DNA of 64,000 nucleotides, taken from the NCBI RefSeq assembly GCF_019320115.1, contig NC_089581.1, positions 73,148,101 through 73,212,100 on the forward strand, given 5' to 3'. The notes under the pieces were generated by a model, which saw nothing but the letters and a program-made list of their open reading frames with translations, made no database searches and had not been told where the DNA came from. The position numbers were made by a program, and so were the translations under genes. Positions 58,899-64,000 of this stretch are shown here, piece after piece; the first letter of the stretch is position 1, and every line of letters begins with the position of its first letter. The DNA is from Miscanthus floridulus (lineage: Eukaryota; Streptophyta; Magnoliopsida; Poales; Poaceae).

Positions 58899-60689
58899 TG
58901 TTTACACCAAAATTTGGAAGAAGAGCGTGGGAACTCGTAGGCTTCCAAGATTGTGCCAATCAAGGAGTTGATTGTGTAAAGATTGATATCTATTGGATTG
59001 GATGTGACACTGGGATCGTTTCTCTTTAAATGACGTCAGCAGATAACAATGGTGAAATATGATTGGCATCGAGAAGATATATATCAGACTCTACAAAAGG
59101 GGAAGATTAGAGTCCAAGTTATCTTGAAATAGGAATGTTTTCTTTGTGACAAAGATTGTACTGAGTCATACTCGAGTAGGATTCGTTTTAGGCTCCGGGT
59201 ATAAATATCAAACCCCAGCTATTGTAAACACACACAATCAATCAAATACCAGTTATTTACTTTTTTTTGCTCCGGCCACCTCTTAGGAGTAGGAGTAGAG
59301 TAGATCTCAATGAGTTCTTTAGCAAGTATGGCTACATCGATCTGGTGGACCTCCACTACTTGTCTGTAAGTACCATCATGGCATATACCTCTGTTCATAC
59401 GGCTGCATCGATCTAGCCGACCTCCACTACGACTCTGGTATAAGTTAGTTATCGACTCTTGTATAGTTCAAGTATAGCTGCATCAATTCGGTTGACCTCC
59501 ACTGCTCGAACCAGATTAAGGTTAAGTTATCAGCTCTAAGGGTGGCATTCCTTCGGATAGATTCATTAAGTTACCGATATTGCTTATTGCTTCCATTATT
59601 TATTTAATTATAGTGATATCACTTCACCCAATTAGGATTGATCTAGATCAGCCTTACATCTTTTTTAACCCATCATTTGTTAATCTAAACTAATCTAATT
59701 TACACTTTAAACAATGAGTTATGTTCTATCGGCTATTTTACATCAATCTTGATCGTGCATAGCGTGCGGTTAAGGCATGTTTGATCTTGAGTAGATCTAT
59801 TGGCTAGCGAAAACTATTCCATGGCCCGTTATCATGGCCTATGTGATTCTGCCTCACACCCCACTATTAGCACCATGGAGTGGGGATCGTTATTTGGTAG
59901 ATCTATTCCTAAGAGGGCATGACCTTAACTGTGCGCTATGCCTGAATCGACTGTTTTAGCCAATACCAAGCGCTTTCACGAATAGTTCGCATCACGAGAT
60001 CGTTGAAGTAGCGATAGGTTGAAAGGTGAGTTAGCCCCATGATCTTATTATTGTATTATGGCCTGCATGATTCTACCTTATGCCCCACTGATATTAGTAA
60101 TAAGTTAGGGTCATCGAGTCTATTGTTGTTTCTACGGTCTGCATGATTCTGCCTCATGCCCTAGTGGTTATGGCGATAGATGAGATCTAGCCTGTTCATT
60201 AGATTTATTTCTATTAAATGGTTGAATGTTGATGAATTGTTTCTTTTATAAAAGGAGTTTGGTAGCTTGCAGTCATTGGCTTAGCATGAATTAATTATCG
60301 TTGACATCTTATTGCCATTGACTAATATTTGTCTAAAGAATGATATTCATCTTGAATGATAACCGATTCTTCTTACACAACCCCATGAGCTTTAACCGAA
60401 TTATTCTTATGTATATGCTGGAATCGACTATTTAGTCGATCTCCTTTCATATCGACTCTCATAGCCGCACATTCGGGACTGTCTAGCAACACCGGCATAT
60501 TCCACCCTTAATTACTGATAAACTTTCTCTCCTTATCAATTATAGGGTCAAATTGACTGGCACGTCTCGGGAGGAGTGCGCAGGATCGACCATTCCTATG
60601 CTGAAGCTAGGCGGATCTCTAGCTCCATCGAGTAGACCCTTCTGGCTTGCTCGTGTGCCCTCGGCATGGGACAAAATTCTGTGTCGACA
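58899..60689 (+). repeat. 3' LTR of the complete gypsy element
   Basis: It begins TGTTTACACC and ends GTGTCGACA. It is collinear with the 5' LTR apart from scattered substitutions and small indels (1791 against 1795 bp). TATAAATA is at 59200-59207. Confidence 0.95.
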
Positions 60690-60694
60690 CCATG
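60690..60694. other. Right target site duplication CCATG
   Basis: Exact repeat of the 5 bp that precede the 5' LTR at 48422-48426. Confidence 0.9.
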
Positions 60695-61201
60695 TAATGT
60701 GGCCATCTCTAGCTAGCTATTACCCTCGGCTGCTATGAGCCTACGACTGCTTTGGATAGGACTACACTATATAGTTCATCGGATGATAGAAGGTCTTACC
60801 CGACTAAAATATTTATTACTCGGATACTAGTAATAATGAATGTGGTGCACTCGTGTTAGAAGCCTATTCCAACCCTAGTGTCCCTGTGTGTACAAAGCCT
60901 GGCCTCGCTCCCATTGTTTAACTCCTACGGTTTCCCCTGCTCGGTGGCCTCCCCCGTCTCCTCCTCAATCATCGTACATCATGCCACTCTGCCTCTCCAG
61001 CCCTCCAACTCACTGCCATCCACATGCCGTAGCATGATCCACAACCTCGCTGCGACCTTGGAGCGGCCCATGGACGACCTCCACAACCTACAGGTGACCA
61101 GCTCATACATGCGCCGCATCTATGGTGACCTCATCGTCGATCGACGTCTGGCACAGGATCAGTTCAGACGTGGGAGGACGTGGGATGACCCATCAGCTAT
61201 G
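60695..61201 (+). other. Sequence between two LTRs, with an ORF cut by an LTR
   Basis: 60695-60870 has no feature. From 60878 a frame of about 108 codons runs to the LTR at 61202. Its distal half (MIHNLAATLERPMDDLHNLQ, SYMRRIYGDLIVDRRLAQDQ) looks protein-like, but I do not recognise it. If real, its 3' part was removed or displaced by the inverted gypsy copy. It could equally be part of an older TE. Confidence 0.3.
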
Positions 61202-62994
61202 TGTTGACATGGAGTTTCATCCCATGCTGAGGGCACATGAGCAAGCGAGAAGGGTCCGCTCAATGGAGCTGGAGATCTGCCTACCTTCAGCGCAGGGATG
61301 GTCGATCATGCGTGCTCCTCCCAAGACGTGCCAATCAATTTGACCCGATAATTGACAAGGAGAGAAAGTTTATCAGTTATTTAGGGCGGAACGTGCTGGT
61401 GTTGCTAGATAGTCCTGAATGTGTGGCTCTGAGAGCCGATATGAGAGATCAACTAAATAGTCGATTCTAGCATATTCGTAAGAATAAATCAGTTAAAGCT
61501 CATAGAGTTATGTAAGAAGAATCGGTTATCATTCAGGATGAACATCATTATTTAGACAAATATTGGTCAATGGCAATAAGATATCAACAGTAATTAGTTC
61601 ATCCTAAGCCAATGACTATGAGTAACCGAACCCCTTTTATAAAAGAAACAGTTCATCATCATTCAACCATCTAATAGAGATAAATCTAATGAACATATTA
61701 GATCTCAGCTATCGCTATGACCAGTGGGGCATGAGGTAGAATCATGTAGGCCGTAGAAACAACAATAGACTCGACGACCCTAACTTATTACTAATATCAG
61801 TGGGGCATGAGGCAGAATCATGTAAGCTATAATACAATAATAAGATCATGGGGCTGACACATCTTTCAACCTATCCCTACTTCAATAATCTCATGATGCG
61901 AACTGTTTGTGAAAGCGCTTGATATCGGCTAAAACAGCCAATTCAGGCATAGCGTATAGTTAAGACCATGCCCTCAGGAACAGATCTACCAAATAACAAT
62001 CCCCACTCTACAGTGCTAACAGTGGGGTGTGAGGCAGAACCACACAGGCCATGATAATGGGCCATGAAACAGTTTTTGCTAGCCAATAAATCTACTCAAG
62101 ATCAGACATGCCTTAACCGCACGCTATGCACGATCAAGATTGATATAAAACAGCCGATAAAACATAACTCATCATTTAAATGTGTAGTTTAGATCAAATT
62201 TAGATTAACAAACGATCGGTTAAACAAGATATAAGGCCGATCTAGATCAATCCCAATCGGGCGAAGTGATATTGCTGTAATTAAATAAATAATGGAAGCA
62301 ATAAGCAATATTGGTAACTTAATGAATCTATCCAAAGGAATGCCACCCTTAGATAGAGCTGATAACTTGACCTTAATCTAGTTCAAGCAGTGGAGGTTGA
62401 CTGAATCGATGCAGCCTTACTTGAACTAGACAAAAATCGATAACTAACTTATACCAGAGTCACAGTAGAGGTCAACCGGATTGATGCAGCCATACGAACA
62501 GATGTATAAGCCATGATGGTACTTACAGACAAGTAGTGGAGGTCGACTAGATCGATGCAGCCATACTTGCTGAAGAACTCATCGAGATCTACTCTACTCC
62601 TACTCCTAAGGGGTGGCCAGAGCCAAAAAAAGTAAATAACTTGTATTTGATTGATTGTGTGTTTTTACAATAGCCGAGGTTCACTATTTATACCCGGAGC
62701 CTAAGCACGAATCCTACTCAAGTATGACTCGATACAATCTTTGGTATAGAGAAAACATTCCTAATTTAAGATAACTTGGACTATAATCTTTCCCTTTTTG
62801 TAGAGTCCAACATGTCTTGTCCCGGCGCCGATCGTAGCCCTTGTCGTTATCCGCTGGCGCTATATGAAGAAAGTCGATTCTAGTTTTGCATTCGAATCAG
62901 CTGATACTGACATGCACACGATTAATTCCTTGATGACATGATCTTGGAAGCTTTTAAGTCCCTATGACTCTTCTTCCAAATTTTGGTGTAAACA
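61202..62994 (-). repeat. LTR of a second member of the gypsy family, inverted (1793 bp)
   Basis: Its reverse complement matches 48427-50221 throughout, with TGTTTACACC/TGTCAACA ends. The sequence beyond 62994 is the element's internal 3' end (purine tract, conserved hairpin), so this is the 3' LTR of a minus-strand element that extends past the window, not a solo LTR. CTATG at 61197-61201 is the outside target flank. Confidence 0.9.
62685..62692 (-). promoter_or_regulatory. LTR TATA box of the inverted copy
   Basis: TATAAATA on the minus strand, at the same LTR position as in the complete element. Confidence 0.6.
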
Positions 62995-63943
62995 CATGCC
63001 CCCCCAATTTTGGGATAAAAGTAATTTTATTCCAAAATTATCATGTCTGTATCCCTGATTGGTCCATCATGGGTAGAGAATCTTGATCTGGGGTCCACTG
63101 TTTGTCACCGTCTTATGTCAGCTCATGAGCCCATGCTTCAAAACTTTTGTGAGAGCATCATTGCTTCATGGGCACTTGGATTTATCCTTCTAGGCCCGCT
63201 ATAAAATGTCTATCCGACCTTGACGAGAGCAACTCAACAATTTAGCCATGTTTCTCTTCTGTCTCCCCCCTTGAGTGCTTCCAACTCTACCGGACCCTCC
63301 ATGGTCTATCCTTTTGCTATGAAGATCTTGAATGGTTAGAAGAATTCTTGTGCATAGTGTGATTGTGTTGCTCATTCTAGCGCTCGTTGAGCAAGAAGAC
63401 CAACTATTGCGGTTAGAAAAATTCTCGTGATATCACCTAAGTCTTCTCTCCATGCTCACAAAGCTATTCTAGTGTTTGCAAGGGCTAAAATGTGTGGACA
63501 CCTTCCCCTTGTTTGTTCCTCCAAACACCTGTCGAGAAAGCCATAGGCTTCTTTCCCATAGTTCCTCAATTTACCGAGAAATCAGCTGGGCATCTGTTAG
63601 GCGGGTGGCCTTCCCCTTCTCTGGTACAATTTTATCAATGGGTCGATGTGATTTGGTTCACGATGACCTTCGGCCTTGTGGGGACCTAGACTCCCTTCAA
63701 TCCAAAGAAGCCTTGGTGGGTTGATCCTTGATTAATGTAAACTCTTCGTATTCGTCCCCTGATTTTCCAGAGTGTCAATCCGCTTCCATTTCTAATTTCA
63801 ATTTCACACCCCCGATGAAATCTATCTCTTCACCTTCCTAGACTATATATATGAGCCACGACTGGGGATAAAAAAATAACTCACTTTGTCTCAAACCTTC
63901 TGTGTCCTAAGTATAGTTCCTGCTTTTCTGCACGTTTGAGATC
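62995..63943 (-). mobile_element. Internal 3' region of the inverted gypsy element
   Basis: It begins with a C-rich (on +) purine tract complement and the conserved hairpin at 63006-63039. The rest has no clear ORF; a possible decayed frame at 63480-63724 matches nothing I know. TATATATAT at 63844-63852 (+) could serve a gene antisense to the element. The antisense ATG found 305 bp from the LTR in the complete element has no counterpart here. Confidence 0.55.
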
Positions 63944-64000
63944 ATGGAGAGCAGTAAGAGGTTTGCTGAGGAGGCCCTCAACGGACATGCACCATCACGT
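63944..64000 (+). CDS. Possible start of an antisense gene in the inverted element, cut by window end
   Basis: An ATG at 63944 opens a 19-codon frame (MESSKRFAEEALNGH...) that runs off the window, about 95 bp after TATATATAT. Position and strand fit an element-borne antisense gene. The residues differ from the PMD gene start of the complete copy. Too short to classify. Confidence 0.25.
   Translation, partial: MESSKRFAEEALNGHAPSR

Larger units (their letters stand above)
48427..60689 (+). mobile_element. Complete non-autonomous Ty3/gypsy-type retrotransposon (12,263 bp)
   Basis: Two direct LTRs with TGTT/AACA ends (1795 and 1791 bp) and perfect CCATG duplications bound the element. The sense strand holds gag and a retropepsin-like protease only; 53580-54060 contains no RT, RNase H or integrase motif. 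The remaining internal 4.5 kb is an antisense spliced gene with a plant mobile domain. The LTRs differ by scattered substitutions and the ORFs carry stops, so the insertion is not recent. Movement would need enzymes from an autonomous partner, as for rice Dasheng with RIRE2 or Spip with RIRE3. Confidence 0.9.

Noticed and set aside
61202..62994. Solo LTR
   Set aside because: Sequence beyond 62994 contains the purine tract and hairpin that precede the 3' LTR in the complete copy, so the LTR is still attached to an internal region.
1..64000. tRNA or rRNA genes
   Set aside because: No cloverleaf-compatible A-box/B-box pair or conserved rRNA word was noticed by eye. A tRNAscan-SE run would be decisive.
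1..64000. A novel host defence or metabolic gene system
   Set aside because: Apart from the NAC and chaperone genes, all recognisable coding sequence is transposon-derived and broken. The most unusual structure is the non-autonomous PMD-bearing element, reported above.

Overview
The window is repeat-rich plant nuclear DNA, almost certainly from a grass. It has long LTR retrotransposons of Ty3/gypsy (Tat- and Tekay/Del-like) and Ty1/copia (Sirevirus-like) type, CACTA and hAT-like DNA transposons and MITEs, GC-rich first exons, and plant GT-AG introns. No bacterial, organellar or tRNA/rRNA genes were seen. The exact species cannot be read from the sequence.

Layout. 1-4513: end of a very long gypsy (Tekay/Del-like) LTR. 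4514-9137: fragment of a Tat-lineage gypsy element, with an integrase C-terminal half on + and the spliced antisense PF04195-type gene on -. 9379-10240: a minus-strand LTR with an initiator-Met tRNA primer binding site that abuts that antisense gene. 10213-12507: degenerate TE ORF and LTR-like sequence. 12508-19923: minus-strand Sirevirus-like copia element with gag, pol, PBS and 5' LTR; the 3' LTR was not found. 19924-24994: second Tat fragment with antisense gene, direct repeats, purine tract and 3' LTR. 25170-26382: tandem repeat split by a small CACTA element with ATG target duplication. 26633-29500: internally deleted copia element.

30102-35314 is the only clearly genic island. A three-exon divergent NAC-domain gene (+, 30213-31896, 490 aa) converges on a seven-exon gene (-, 32377-35314, 130 aa) that I identify as the plant homologue of proteasome assembly chaperone 3. 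Its small exons make no long ORF, but every splice junction closes in frame. Intron 1 of the chaperone gene carries a MITE and a palindromic small element. A GC-rich block (36390-36824) and a hAT-like element (36835-37494) lie upstream of it.

38545-42483: a CACTA (En/Spm) end with a TnpA-like (Transposase_24) gene on - and a striking array with a 23-bp period and degenerate CACGTG cores. 43638-43763: a foldback. 45384-47226: a third, decayed Tat antisense gene, on +.

48427-60689 is a complete LTR retrotransposon of 12.3 kb (LTRs of 1795 and 1791 bp, perfect CCATG target duplication). It has gag and protease but no reverse transcriptase, RNase H or integrase, and carries an antisense, spliced plant-mobile-domain (PMD) gene. 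A second member of this LTR family lies inverted at 61202-62994, with its internal region running off the window. All TE coding regions carry stops or frameshifts. Only the NAC and chaperone genes look like intact host genes.
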